Notes: generated by a model not told the origin, from the sequence alone. Numbered from the stretch's first letter, positions 37,091-49,995 are shown. The stretch: DNA of 64,000 nucleotides from Hevea brasiliensis (GCF_030052815.1 NC_079505.1:5288265-5352264); one strand, 5' to 3'. Translations and numbers: made by a program.

Positions 37091-38261
37091 CTTAATCTTT
37101 TGAAAATGAAAGACAAAGTTTATTTCAACTTTTAGGTTTTCCATCAACACCATTTCAAACAATAACTCTTAGTGACAATTCCATAATATGTATTTGAAGA
37201 TATCATCCCGCACTTTGGAGTTATAGTGTACAATCAGTCAGTTCGATTAGGATTTGAACCAAGTTATACTAACTGAAAAATCAGAAATTAAAACTATAAA
37301 AATCAAATAGAAATACTGGAGAGATCTTATAATTTCAATTTCAATTCCTTTAACTCCTAAATCGAAATTGCCGATCTTGATTCATAATGGATTAGGTTAG
37401 CCTATGTAAAATGTAAGACACGTGGTTAATGGAACTGCCCAATAATTTGCATCCTTCATCAAACAAAATTTTAATACTATGATTATTGTTAATGTGTTTT
37501 CTTATTTTTATTTTTTATTTTTTATTTTATTTTATTATTAAATTAAATGTCATAAAATTATTCATGATAACTATCAGTAAATTAAAATTTATTTTATAAA
37601 AAAATATAATTATAATACAAAAATCCGATTATTAGATATGACTTTAATAATTAAACATAGAATATACAAGTTTAGCCAATATTTTTAATTCATAAAATTT
37701 TAAATTGATAGCCTAATAAAGAATCATAATATATTAATATTTTCAATTTTGACAGTTAAAATCTGCAAGATAATCATATGGGAGGTTTGAGAAGAGAATA
37801 TTTAAGCTAAGATAATCATATGCTTCTCAATCCTTCGATCTTTCCAAGCTTCCTTCTATACTATATTGCTCCGGAACTTCACCAAAATACTGAAAAATAC
37901 AGCAAGAGTCAAATTTCTCTATTTAATATAATTATTTCAACAACTCTCTAAATATATGCGTAATAGATAACTATACTTTAATCAATTGAATTAGACATAA
38001 AGATACATTAAAAACACTAAATGTGATGGGAGTAAAATTAATAAATTATGCACTTATCACTACTAAAGCGTTAGTCAATAAAATTTCCAACTAAATAATT
38101 AGTAGGTAATTCGTGAGCAAATGGTAGGGAACGTGAGAATTAACCATCATTTACAGACTATTATTTAATTGGTAATTACCGATTAATTTAATATAATCAG
38201 TAATTACCAAATAGTAGGTAGTGTTTTTATATTAATTTTTATATTTTTTATTTTTTATTTT

Positions 38262-39026
38262 TTTTAAGAAAATTTTAATTTTTATTTTTTATAAAATGCA
38301 AGAGAAAACATGAAAATCGCGCTCAATAATTTTCTAATTCAAAAAATAAATGGAAAATTATTCTTATCTTTCATAATTATATAAAAAAAAAAAAAATCAT
38401 TGTAAAATATATTTTATTTTTGAAATTTTTTAACAATGTGTAGTTATTCATTTATTTTATAATAATATGATTATTTTTATCATTCTAAATAATTATTCAA
38501 TTATATGTATAAAAAGTTACGGTATAAGTTTGATTATAAAAAAAGTAATTGTTTTCCACTTAGAAAATAGTTGAAAAACAAAATTTATGTTATTAAAAAA
38601 ATAATGAAAAATTCAAATCTTAATTAAATTTTTGCAAAACTGATTTTGTAGTTCTCTATTTGTAAAACTGGCACATGTGAACATAAAGCTCTATTTTAAT
38701 TCTCTAAGTTAACTTTTGTACCAAACTATCTTAGTTTTCCACAAAGTGAACAAGTTTTCAAAGTTTCTATACGGAGAAATTTTAGAATTCAACTATTGTA
38801 TTATGATCATTCATTAGAGTATGATTCATTTGAATCTAAGAATAATCAACGGTTAAAATTTATCCATTGTACAACACCAAATAATTTTCCAGGGGCTTGT
38901 CAAAGAACAATGAAGTCAAGGCTTGTTGGTATTCGCAGTGCTCAAGAAGGCATTTGAGCAACCTTGCCCTACGGGGGAGCTTGCGAAGGGAACACTGAAG
39001 TCTCGTTAGTATTCATATAGTGAACT
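38262..39026 (+). promoter_or_regulatory. Orphan receptor-kinase promoter region
   Basis: This 0.76-kb stretch is collinear with 46330-47107, the region directly upstream of the copy D start codon, including tgtcaaagaacaatgaagtcaaggcttgttggtattcgcagtgc and gtattcatatagtgaactaaa. At 39027 it joins sequence homologous to 29767, with no receptor coding sequence. It is best read as a promoter left by recombination between tandem units. Any activity is untested. Confidence 0.7.
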
Positions 39027-40256
39027 AAATCTTTGGGAAATGAAAATAATGTACAACTTCTTGAGACCTTACTTCCAAATGCTTTTTCTTTTTAATTTCA
39101 ATTTTAATTTTAGGTTAAGGCATAACCCTTATTTTATGTAATTCATACATGACAAATAGAGTAGAAATGCTTATGAAGTGTTTGAAGGAGCAATTTGTTC
39201 AACTTCCAAATTGCAATTCATATACACTTCCTCACCTTTACCCAAAAACTTCAATAAATGTGCTTTACAATCTAGTCCATAGGCCATTTACCTTACAATT
39301 TCATCATGACAATGTTTTTCCATCTAACATTATTTCAACACACCAATTATAATTTCAAATAAAGCATTAGTCTAGTCAATAACAATGATTGTTTTTATTT
39401 TTTATTTTTTATCAATTAAGATTTGACTGCACTAAGGATTATTCTAAAATTATTTTTTAAAATCATAAATGTATCAAATCGATCAAGAAGGAGAAATATA
39501 CCTTAAAAGCAATTCAGAGAAAAGATTTAATTTTAATACACGTAAATTGATATAAATATATCTTGATAAAAGTATTAATAAAAATAGCAATAAGTAAGAT
39601 ATTTATGAAAATTATTATTTATATGTACTTGTTAAAAGAAGCAAAAATATTTTTAAAAAATTCAACTATTTAATTTTGTCAAAATTAAAGTTAAAATCTA
39701 AACCAAACTGAAAGTAAAGAGATCTTACAATTTCAATTTCAATTTCTTTAACTCTTAAATCAAAATTGCCGATTTTGATTCATAATCGGTTAGGTTAGCC
39801 TATGTAAAATGTATGACACGTGGTTAATGGAAGTGCCCAATAATTTGGATCCCTTCATCAGACAAAATTTTAATGCCATGATTGTTAAGGTGTTTTCTTA
39901 TTTTTATTTTTTAATTTTTTATTTTATTTTTATTATTAAATTAATTTTTATCAAATTATTCATGATAACTATCAGTAAAATAAAATTTATTTTATAATAA
40001 ATAAAATTATAATAGAAATATCCGATTATTCGATATGACTTTTATAATTAAACATACAAGTTTAGTCAATATTTTTAATTCATATAATTTTAAATTGATA
40101 ACCTAATAAATAATCATAATATATAATTTTTATCAAATTATTCATGATAACTATCAGTAAAATAAAATTTATTTTATAATAAATAAAATTATAATAGAAA
40201 TATCCGATTATTCGATATGACTTCTATAATTAAACATACAAGTTTAGTCAATATTA

Positions 40257-40950
40257 TGATAGTTAATATTATCGAACAAAGCCCAAGTCTTATGAGATAA
40301 AAAGGTTAATTGAATAACCTTGAGCTTGGAGGCTTGAGAAAGGAACACCAAGTTTAGTCTTGTAATCTAACAGTTAAGTCTTATTAGTACTCAACAGACA
40401 TTTTTACTGAACACTATACTTTAAATTATTATCTAAATAACTAATCATTAACAATTAATAACTAACAGCTAACAACTAGTAAAACAATTGATAGCTATTA
40501 AAATAATTATTATAACAATTAATATTATTGAACAGAGCCTAAGTCTTATTAGGTAAAAAGGTTAATTGAATAACCTTGAGCTTGGGGGTTTGAGAAAGAA
40601 ACACCAAGTCTGGTCTTGTAATTTAACAATCAAATCTTGTTAGTATTCAATAGTCAATTTTACCAAGCACTCATGCTTTAAATTACTATTTAAATAGCTA
40701 ATCATTAACAACTAATATCTAATAGCCAATAGTTAATAAAATAATTGATAATTACTAAAACAGTTAACAACTATTAGAATAATTAATATACAGAACCCAA
40801 GTGTTGTTAGGTAAAAAAGGTTAATTGAATAGCCTTGAGCTTGGAGGCTGGAAAAAGGAACACCAAGTCTAGTCTTCTAATTTAGGTTAATTGAATAGCC
40901 TTGAGCTTGGAGGCTGGAAAAAGGAACACCAAGTCTAGTCTTCTAATTTA
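40257..40950. repeat. 250-260-bp tandem repeat with terminal 66-bp duplication
   Basis: Units beginning near ggttaattgaata(a/g)cc occur at 40308, 40559 and 40819. Copy B upstream has a single unit (about 31257). The last unit contains an exact 66-bp tandem duplication (40819-40884 and 40885-40950). It lies 0.8-1.4 kb upstream of the intact gene. Confidence 0.85.
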
Positions 40951-41599
40951 ATAGTCAAGTCTTGTTTCTATTTTCCATTTTTTATAGAAAACAAGAGAGG
41001 ACATGCAAAATGTGTTTACCTGATTTTCTAATTCAAAAAATAAAAGAAAATTATTCATATATTTCATAATTATAAAAAAAAAATCATTGTAAAATATATT
41101 TTAAAAGTTATTTTATTTTTGAAAATTTTAACGTGTTATTCATTTATTTTATAATAAAATAATTAATTTTTATCATTATAAATAAATATTTTTCTAAATA
41201 ATTATTTAATTTTAGTTATATAGAGTTATGGTATAACTTTGATTATAAAAAAGTCATTGTTTTCTATTTAGAAAATAGCTGGAAAACAAAATTTGTGTTA
41301 TAAAAGAAAACAATGGAAAATCCAAATCTTAATTAAATTTTGGAAAATTAGTTTTGCAATTCTCTATTTGTAAAATTGGCACATGTGAACGCAAAACTCT
41401 ATTTTCTAGTTTTAAAAGAAAAATTTTTTATAAAACTATGTTAGTTTTCAGGAAGGACCCACTTTCTGTGAGAGAATGAGCACTATTTTTTAATGCTCCT
41501 AGTGTACCTAATAATTAGCCCATTTGAGCAACCTTGTCCAAGGGGGAGCTTGTGAAAGGAACACCGGGTCAAGTCTTGTTAGTATTCATAGTGCACTAA

Positions 41600-41601
<2 letters not shown>

Positions 41602-41671
<70 letters not shown>
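41602..41671. repeat. (TA)n tract in the core promoter of copy C
   Basis: About 35 TA units end 33 bp before the ATG at 41705. At the same place copy B has only a short TA run (32163-32173) and copy D has acatatatatgtg. The tract probably includes the TATA element and is expected to be length-variable. Confidence 0.9.
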
Positions 41672-41673
<2 letters not shown>

Positions 41674-41704
41674 ATGGAATTCTGAAATGTAGAGTAAACA
41701 AACT

Positions 41705-44700
41705 ATGGCAACATTGACCTTGGAGAATCTGCCTTCCCTCGTTTCCCTTGTTCTTTTCTTTCTGTTACATTTTTCGCTTCATGTTGCTTCAGACTCTGCT
41801 GAAGAAGCAAATGCTCTTCTCAAATGGGCAGCCAGTCTTCAAAACCAGGAGCATTTCAACCTATCTTCATGGCCTTTACTTCCAACAAATGCCACCAATT
41901 CCAAACCAAAAACAAGCCCGTGCACTTGGCTTGGAATTTATTGCAACCGTGGAGAAAGGGTCTTTCGATTAAACTTGACAAATGCAGGTTTAAACGGTAC
42001 GCTTCACAACCTTTCTTTCTCATCCTTTCCTGATCTTGAGTTTATTGATTTCAGCTCCAATGAACTTTTTGGTACGATCCCACTTGAAATCACTCAGCTT
42101 TCCAAACTCAGATATCTTGATTTATCAAATAATCAGTTATCAGGGATAATCCCGTCAGGGATTGGCCTCCTAACAAATCTTGAAACCCTGCACTTAGGTG
42201 AAAATGAACTAAATGGTTCAATTCCTGAAGAAATAGGTCAGTTAAGTTCCCTTATTGAGCTTTTCTTGTATAGCAACTATCTAGACGGTCATATTCCTGT
42301 TTCACTATGCAATTTGACCAAGATGGTTGCATTAAGCCTCTATGATAATCAATTTTCTGGTACTATTCCTTTGAAAATGGGAGACCTTGCCAATTTGGTT
42401 GAACTTTTCATGGATTCCAATAGCTTTGAAGGTCCTATCCCTTTCACTTTTGGAAACTTGACAAAGCTAACTTATTTGTTCATGTATCAAAATCAACTTT
42501 CTGGTTCTATTCCCCCAGAAATTGGAAACCTGAAGTCTCTCAACTGGTTAAGCCTTTTTGGAAACAATCTTTCTGGCCCAATTCCAAGGTCACTGGGTGG
42601 TCTGTCAAACCTCACCCTTCTTCATCTTTACAAAAATCAACTCTCCGGCTCCATTCCTGAAGAGTTAGGAAACTTAACTTCTATTTCTGATCTAGAATTG
42701 GGTGAGAATCAACTTAATGGTTCTATTCCTTCTTCCTTGGGTAATTTGAGCAAGTTACAATGGTTAAATCTCCGTGCTAACCAACTTAGTGGTTCTATTC
42801 CTGCTTCCATGGGAAATTTGAGCGAGTTACAACATTTAAAACTCGGTAGCAACCAACTTAGTGGTTCTATTCCTGCTTCTTTGAGTAATCTGAAGACCTT
42901 AGAATTCTTAACAGTCTATGACAACCACTTAACTGGCCCCATTTCCTTGGGTAATCTGAGCAACTTGTTGATTTTGGAACTCTCTAGCAATCGGTTTACT
43001 TCTTTTTTGCCTCATAATAATTGCATAAGCGAATCACTTCATGTTTTGGATGCAACAGACAATAATTTGAGAGGTCCAATCCCAGAAAGCTTGAGAAATT
43101 GCACGAGCTTACTTGGTATTTCTCTTGGTAGTAACCAACTCGACGGAAACCCATTTGAGGACTTCGTTGTCAACTCAAAGTTACTACGCATGGATCTAAG
43201 TCACAACAAATTTTCTGGTCAGATCTCAAGCATTTGGAAATGGAGGTCACAAATAGAGGCCATACGTGTTGCAGGAAACGATATTACTGGCATGATACCA
43301 CCTGAGATTGGAAACTTTAAGCAACTACGTGAACTTGATCTTTCTTCAAATCATATATCTGGGAAGATTCCGAATGAACTTGGAGAGTTAACGCCTTTGC
43401 TGAAGCTGGCTTTGAATCAAAATCAACTTTCTGGAGCTATACCTTCAGAACTTGGATCTCTGACCAATCTTGAGTACATGGACTTGTCCACAAACAGATT
43501 AAGCGAGTCAATTCCAGAAGATATTGGTGACTTGGTGAAACTACACTACTTGAATTTGAGCCACAACAAGTTGAACAAAGCAATTCCAAAGCAGCTGGGT
43601 GAGTTGGTTCACCTCTCGCAGCTAGATTTGGGTCATAACTTGCTGACAGGAAATATTCCTATAGATTTCGCGAAACTTGAGAGCTTGGAGGAACTGTTTA
43701 TCTCTCATTATAATCTCTCTGGTTTCATCCCCAACGCTTTTGAAGAAATGCATGGTTTGTGGAATATCGATATATCCTACAACCACTTTCAGGGTCCAAT
43801 TCCCAATAGCAAAGCTTTTCAACATGCTTCTATAGAAGCTCTGCGTGGTAACAAAGGATTGTGCGGCAATTTTAGCGGCTTGGACCCTTGCTCGGGGCAA
43901 AAACAAGTCTCGAAGAAGGGCACTCAAATTATGCTTATAATTTTACTCCCTGTTTCAGTAACAGGTGCTCTTTTATGTATGTTGGTTGTTCTGTTCTTCA
44001 GGTTCCAAGCAAGGAAGAGAGGTTCAAAGAGAGAAGTTGAAATGAATAGTGAAGGGTTGCTTGCCACATCAATTTTTGATGGAAAAACATTGTACAAGGA
44101 AATCGTACAAGCAACCAAGAATTTTCATGATATGCACTGCATTGGAGAGGGTGGATTTGGAAAGGTCTATAAAGCTGAGTTGCCATCAGGAAATACTTTA
44201 GCTGTGAAGAAATTCCATTCACTGAATCAAGGTGAGACAGCAGATCAGAAGGAGTTTCTGAATGAGATAAGAGCATTAACAGAGATAAGACATCGAAATA
44301 TCGTGAAGTTCTACGGCTTTTGCTCCCATCTAAGACACTCGTTTTTGGTCTATGAGTACCTGCAGATGGGCAATCTGGACAATGTGCTAAGTAATAATGA
44401 AGCCGCAAGAGAATTGGATTGGAATAAAAGGTTGAATGTCATAAAAGGTGTGGCAAATGCCTTGTCATACATGCACCATGAATGCTTGCCACCAATTATT
44501 CACAGAGACATATCAAGCAAGAATGTTCTGCTGGATTCAGAATTTGAAGCTCATGTTTCAGACTTCGGCATAGCCAAGCTTCTGAACCTAGACTCTTCCA
44601 ATCAGTCTGTGCTAGCAGGCACATATGGATATATAGCACCAGGTGATGTACTGTGTAGTTACTCCTCTAAACGTTGAGTTAGTATTGTAAATTATCTACT

Positions 44701-45017
44701 ATAACTACATATTTGGCATTGCAGAGCTTGCCTACACAATGAAGGTGACTGAAAAATGCGATGTCTATAGCTTTGGAGTGTTGGCGTTGGAAATCATCAA
44801 TGGAAAGCATCCAAGTGATTTAATCTCTAGAATTTCATCACAATGTGCAGACACTGAGGTAGAGATGAACAATATGTTGGACCAAAGGTTATCTCCTCCG
44901 ACACATGAAGTTGAAGACAAATTGGCGTTCACGGTGACTCTGGCATTCTCATGCATACGTATGAACCCACAGTCCCGGCCGGCTATGCAGTTTGTTTCTC
45001 AGCTCTTGTCAAACTAA
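41705..45017 (+). CDS. Intact MIK2-like LRR receptor Ser/Thr kinase (copy C)
   Basis: Two exons, 41705-44642 and 44725-45017, join in frame across an 82-bp GT..AG intron. The intron splits the APE motif. The product is 1076 residues. Layout: signal peptide (about 1-29); N-terminal cap with [10 protein letters not shown] (about 70-80); about 25 LRRs of the plant LxxLxLxxNxLxGxIP type (about 95-710); transmembrane helix (about 742-766); kinase from about 808. Kinase motifs are complete: [12 protein letters not shown] (about 814), AVKKF with the catalytic lysine (about 835), HRDISSKN (about 933), DFG (about 953), GTYGYIAPE and DVYSFG. The Arg-Asp makes it an RD kinase. Architecture and intron fit subfamily XII receptors like Arabidopsis MIK2, a plasma-membrane receptor that perceives SCOOP peptides. 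The ligand here is unknown. It is the only copy of four without a disabling lesion. Confidence 0.95.
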
Positions 45018-47158
45018 CTTTATTTTTCAGAGCCGTCACTACCATGTACTATGCTAGCTGAAGCGCAATTGCTGGGCAGCTGCTATCTAATTCCTCCACT
45101 TCATCGCAATGCACTTATTTTCATAGAGAATAATTAGCAACAGCTAAACCAATTAAAATTTAAGAAATTATGTTTTTAGTAGGACCTCCATATTTTTTGG
45201 TGGGATACACAGTGATTTTTAGTAATGTGTTAATTGAGTGGAAGTATACACTTGAATAAATGTTGGCAAGAAATTTTTGGTTAATTTTTACCAATATTCT
45301 CTCAATCTTAGAGTTTGTTACACTTTCATCCTCAGTTTCATATTGTTACCATAAAGTCCCCCAACTTAAAAAATATTATATAAAAGTCTCTCAATTTAAA
45401 AAATATTACATAAAAGTCTCTCATGCTAGAATCCCACACTATAAAATGAAAAGGTCGAGTTTGTTTAGTATTGTTGTTAGAACTGCCGTTAAAAAAAATA
45501 TTTTCTTAAATATGATTTAAATAAATTTAATATGTTTTAGTATAAGAACACCAAAATAAGAAAATAATTTTTTTTCAAACTACTTTTTTCAATAGCATCT
45601 AAAATTGTACTTAAAAAAAAAAATGCTTTTTGACATTTGAAACTCAGTGTCAAATAGTTTTGAGAACTTTTTTCTTGTGCAAAAAAATTGGGGTAAGTAT
45701 GTTAGATGGGTTTTATGATTTTAAAGTTGGAATTTCTTCTTTTTTTTTTTTTTTTGGAATGATTTGTTATGCTAAATATACCAAATTTATGTGTTTAGTT
45801 ATGAAATTGCAGATTTCCAATTATTGTATGATTAATAGGGATAAATTTCAACAACTATTCCTGAACTTATATAATTGTAACACTACAGTCCTTTAACTTT
45901 AAAATGTGACATAAAACCTCATAAACTTTTAAATTTTACACAGTAAAATCCCTTTGACTTTCAATTATTGATTTTTCAGTTAGAAACTGATGTGAATAGC
46001 TCCCGCATAATGCTTAGTCAATAATTCTCTCTCCTCTCTTATGCAAAGTATAAAATTATTCTCTTAACGTATCAAAATTTATTCTGTCTATAGAGAGAGA
46101 AAAAATTCAATTTACACATGGCTTGAGAGAGAAAAGAGAAATACTGACTAAACTCTATGCTGAAACTGTCCAGGTCAGTGTCTAACTCAAAAACTGATAA
46201 TTGGAGGTTAGAAAGGAACACTGAAGTCTAGTATTGTAATTTAACAAAGTTTTGTTAGTATTCACAATGGCAGAAAAAGGTAATTCAACGACCTAGGCTT
46301 GTTGTTTACGTCTAGAAATTTCTATATTTTGCATTTTTTATTTTTTTAAGAAAATTTTTATTTTTATTTTTTTATAAAATGCAAGAGAAAACATGAAAAT
46401 CGCGCTCAATAATTTTCTAATTCAAAAAATAAATGGAAAACTATTCTTATCTTTCATAATTATAAAAAAAACAAATCATTGTAAAATATATTTTATTTTT
46501 TAAAATTTTTAACATGTGTATTTATTCATTTATTTTATAATAATATGATTATTTTTTATCATTCTAAATAATTATTCAATTATATGTATAAAAAGTTACG
46601 GTATAACTTTGATTATAAAAAAAGTAATTGTTTTCCACTTAGAAAATAGTTGAAAAACAAATTTTTTGTTATTAAAAAAATAATGAAAAATTCAAATCTT
46701 AATTAAATTTTTGCAAAACTGATTTTGTAGTTCTCTATTTGTAAAACTGGCACATGTGAACATAAAGCTCTATTTTAATTCTCTAAGTTAACTTTTGTAC
46801 CAAACTATCTTAGTTTTCCACAAAGTGAACAAGTTTTCAAAGTTTCTATACGCAGAAATTTTAGAATTCAACTATTGTATTATGATCATTCATTAGAGTA
46901 TGCTTCATTTGAATCTAAGAATAATCAACGGTTAAAATTTATCCATTGTACGACACCAAATAATTTTCCAGGGGCTTGTCAAAGAACAATGAAGTCAAGG
47001 CTTGTTGGTATTCGCAGTGCTAAAGAAAGCATTTGAACAACCTTGCCCTACGGGGGAGCTTGCGAAGGGAACACTGAAGTCATGTTAGTATTCATATAGT
47101 GAACTAAAGCTACATATATATGTGTAGATGGAATTCTGAAATGTAGAGTAAACAAACT
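45018..47158. other. Intergenic region C to D
   Basis: No gene. 45018-46212 matches the 3' flank of copy B, including the left part of the inverted-repeat element and a truncated 489-bp MITE (45839 to about 46212). At about 46212 the MITE stops and receptor-promoter-type sequence begins. 46330-47107 is collinear with 38262-39026 and forms the promoter region of copy D. Confidence 0.75.
45839..46212. mobile_element. 489-bp MITE, third copy, 3'-truncated
   Basis: It begins with the same GATTAATAG flank (45830-45838) and ggataaatttcaacaactattcctg end as the element at 36327, so it is the duplicated orthologous insertion. It breaks off in the word aattggaggttaga. The missing right third marks a tandem-duplication or deletion junction. 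Confidence 0.85.
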
Positions 47159-48337
47159 ATGGCAACATTGACCTTGGAGAATCTGCCCTCCCTCGTTTCC
47201 CTTGTTCTTTTCTTTCTGTTACATTTTTCGCTTCATGTTGCTTCAGACTCTGCTGAAGAAGCAAATGCTCTTCTCAAATGGGCAGCCAGTCTTCAAAACC
47301 AGGAGCATTTCAACCTATCTTCATGGCCTTTACTTCCAACAAATGCCACCAATTCCAAACCAAAAACAAGCCCATGCACTTGGCTTGGAATTTATTGCAA
47401 CCGTGGAGAAAGGGTCTTTCGATTAAACTTGACAAATGCAGGTTTAAACGGTATGCTTCACGACCTTTCTTTCTCATCCTTTCCTGATCTTGAGTTTATT
47501 GATTTCAGCTCCAATGGACTTTTTGGTACGATCCCACTTGAAATCACTCAGCTTCCCAAACTCAGATATCTTGATTTATCAAATAATCAGTTATCAGGGA
47601 TAATCCCGTCAGGGATTGGCCTCCTAACAAATCTTGAAACCCTGCACTTAGGTGAAAATGAACTAAATGGTTCAATTCCTGAAGAAATAGGTCAGTTAAG
47701 TTCCCTTATTGAGCTTTTCTTGTATAGCAACTATCTAGACGGTCATATTCCTGTTTCACTATGCAATTTGACCAAGATGGTTGCATTACGCCTCTATGAT
47801 AATCAATTTTCTGGTACTATTCCTTTGAAAATGGGAGACCTCGCCAATTTGGTTGAACTTTTCATGGATTCCAATAGCTTTGAAGGTCCTATCCCTTTCA
47901 CTTTTGGAAACTTGACAAAGCTAACTTATTTGTTCATGTATCGAAATCAACTTTCTGGTTCTATTCCCCCAGAAATTGGAAACCTGAAGTCTCTCAACTG
48001 GTTAAGCCTTTTTGGAAACAATCTTTCTGGCCCAATTCCATGGTCACTGGGTGGTCTGTCAAACCTCACCCTCCTTCATCTTTACAGAACTCAACTCTTC
48101 GGCTCCATTCCTGAAGAGTTAGGAAACTTAACGTCTATTTCTGATCTAGAGTTGAGCGCAAATCAACTTAATGGCTCTATTCCTTCTTTCTTGGGTAATT
48201 TGAGCGTCTTACAATATTTAAAGCTCCGTAGAAACCAATTTAGTGGTTCTATTCCTGCTTCTTTGAGTAATCTGAGGATCTTAAAAATCTTAACAGTCTT
48301 TGACAACCACTTAACTGGCCCTATTTCCTTGAGTAAT
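47159..48337 (+). pseudogene. MIK2-like receptor kinase copy D, 5' part
   Basis: The first 393 codons from ATG 47159 are almost identical to copy C (signal peptide, cap, LRRs), with a few substitutions such as GMLHDLSF for GTLHNLSF. One LRR present in B and C is missing between LSVLQYLKL and [11 protein letters not shown], leaving the frame intact. The exon is cut at 48337 by the Athila element and the ORF runs into the LTR and stops. The rest of the gene resumes at 61697. Confidence 0.93.
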
Positions 48338-49980
48338 TGATAACTGTATGTTGTGTCCGCAAGTGCACGGGTCACAGTAGTATAGTTTTAAAAATTGATA
48401 TCGATCCCACAGGGAATTGTGCTTAAATTGGAAATAAAAGTATAAGCAAATTAGAATGACAAAAATTAAAAGATATTAAAAATAAAATCTAAAAATTAAA
48501 ATTAAGACAAAAATTAAAGATGTAAAATGAAATTTGGAATTAAAATTGGTATTTGAGGAATTAAAACTAAATCAATCAATTAACTAAAATTAATTAAACT
48601 AGATTACCAAAAATTAATGTGGAATTTCTATTTATGAAATTTGAGAGGAATTAAATCTAAATTCAATAAAAATAAAAATAAAGTGATTATATAAATTTGA
48701 TTTAAATTGGATTTAAACTGAAATTGCTATTTATGAGATTTGGAGGATTTAAATCTAAATTCAATGAAAATTAAATTGATTCTAGAGATTGGATTTTCAA
48801 TATTGTTTGCATGTGATTTTTCCCTAATTTAGCCAAACACATGAGAATTGCAATTTTGAGGGAAATCAATTCTTAAATTTTTGAAACCTTTTTCAAGCAT
48901 CTCAAAATTGGTTTTCATTAAATCAAACCCTGTTTTCACGGTATTTCAAATCTAACAAAAACCCAATTAATGCTCTAATTGATTTTTGGAAAGTTCCCCT
49001 TTATCTTCTTAGCTTATTTCTAACACCAAGAAAATAAAGTTTATTGCAAGATTATCCATCCCCAATATTCACTTTTCAGTCCATCTATTAAGGATTAAAA
49101 CTTAACTTAATGAGGGCCCATTCATCAAGCAAGGAAATAAACACACAAGCAATAAATCAAAATATAACAATCTTCATTTAAATGGCTAAATCAGTTCAAA
49201 ACCACAAAACAAATCAATATTTACAAACCCATCTCTAGAATCTCAATCAACTACTCACAAATCATTGTTTAAAAATAAACCCAAATGAAGAAATGAAGAA
49301 ATAATGGAAATGTAAGCTTAAAGGGGTAGAAAAACCCAGCAGATTTGCAGCAGGATCTCTGCAGAAAAGTGCAGAAACTTGATCCTTCTTCTTCTTTGGA
49401 AGAAGATGCAGAAGATGCTCCTCCCTTTCCCTCTTTCTATCTTTCTAAAAATGCCTCCCTTGCTCTCTATGGAAAGAAAGTGATAAAGGGCACTTTATAT
49501 AGGCGAGGGGACTGTTCTAGAATGGGTAAAAAGGGGAAGGATCCAGAAAGTGAGGTAAAAGGCTGGATGCGGAAATGCCACGTCAACAATTTTCCAGTAA
49601 AAATGACATAAGCCGAGTCAGTTGTGTCACGGGTTGTGTCGCTCTCGGCGTGGATATCTGACGATTGACACAACCTGCGACATGAGCTACTTCGGTTGTG
49701 CTGCAGGTTGTGTCGCTCTCGACCATTTTTTTTTTTTTTTCTCAACTTCAAAATTTTTGCAATTCGATTTTAATCTCCTCCAAATGGCTACTCTGATCAA
49801 AATACATCAAATTTCTCTAGATTTAACCTACAAAACAAATAAATTCCAAAAATTAAACTAAGAAATGTGAAAATTATAAAATTGACTAAATATATACTAA
49901 TATCTAAAATAATAGCTATGAATAAGGGTAAATTATGTGCAAAAATTACTCCTAAATGATGATCTAAAATGCATGCATCA
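48338..49980 (-). repeat. Athila LTR (3' LTR in element orientation)
   Basis: 1643 bp. Read on the minus strand it has a TATA box (TATATAAAG, plus coordinates 49493-49501) as does the other LTR. It also has two direct copies of ggttgtgtcgctctcg at about 49632 and 49708 with an inverted gacacaacc between. Confidence 0.95.
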
Positions 49981-49995
49981 AATTCCCCCATACTC
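49981..49995 (-). promoter_or_regulatory. Polypurine tract of the Athila element
   Basis: On the minus strand the sequence gtatgggggaattt abuts the LTR start TGATGCATG. This is the expected position for plus-strand DNA priming. Confidence 0.85.

Larger units (their letters stand above)
35506..41704. other. Intergenic region B to C: nested MITEs and duplicated flanks
   Basis: No gene over 6.2 kb. In order: the 3' flank shared with C and D (35506-35750); an inverted-repeat element (about 35750-37090) with a 489-bp MITE nested in it; AT-rich DNA; a stretch (about 38262-39026) matching the promoter region of copy D but not followed by a receptor gene; from 39027 the block shared with 29767-32200; a 250-260-bp tandem repeat (40257-40950); and the promoter of copy C with a (TA)n tract. 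Confidence 0.75.

Noticed and set aside
40257..40950. Repeat array resembling a CRISPR
   Set aside because: Units are about 250 bp, diverged and without short uniform spacers, in a plant genome.
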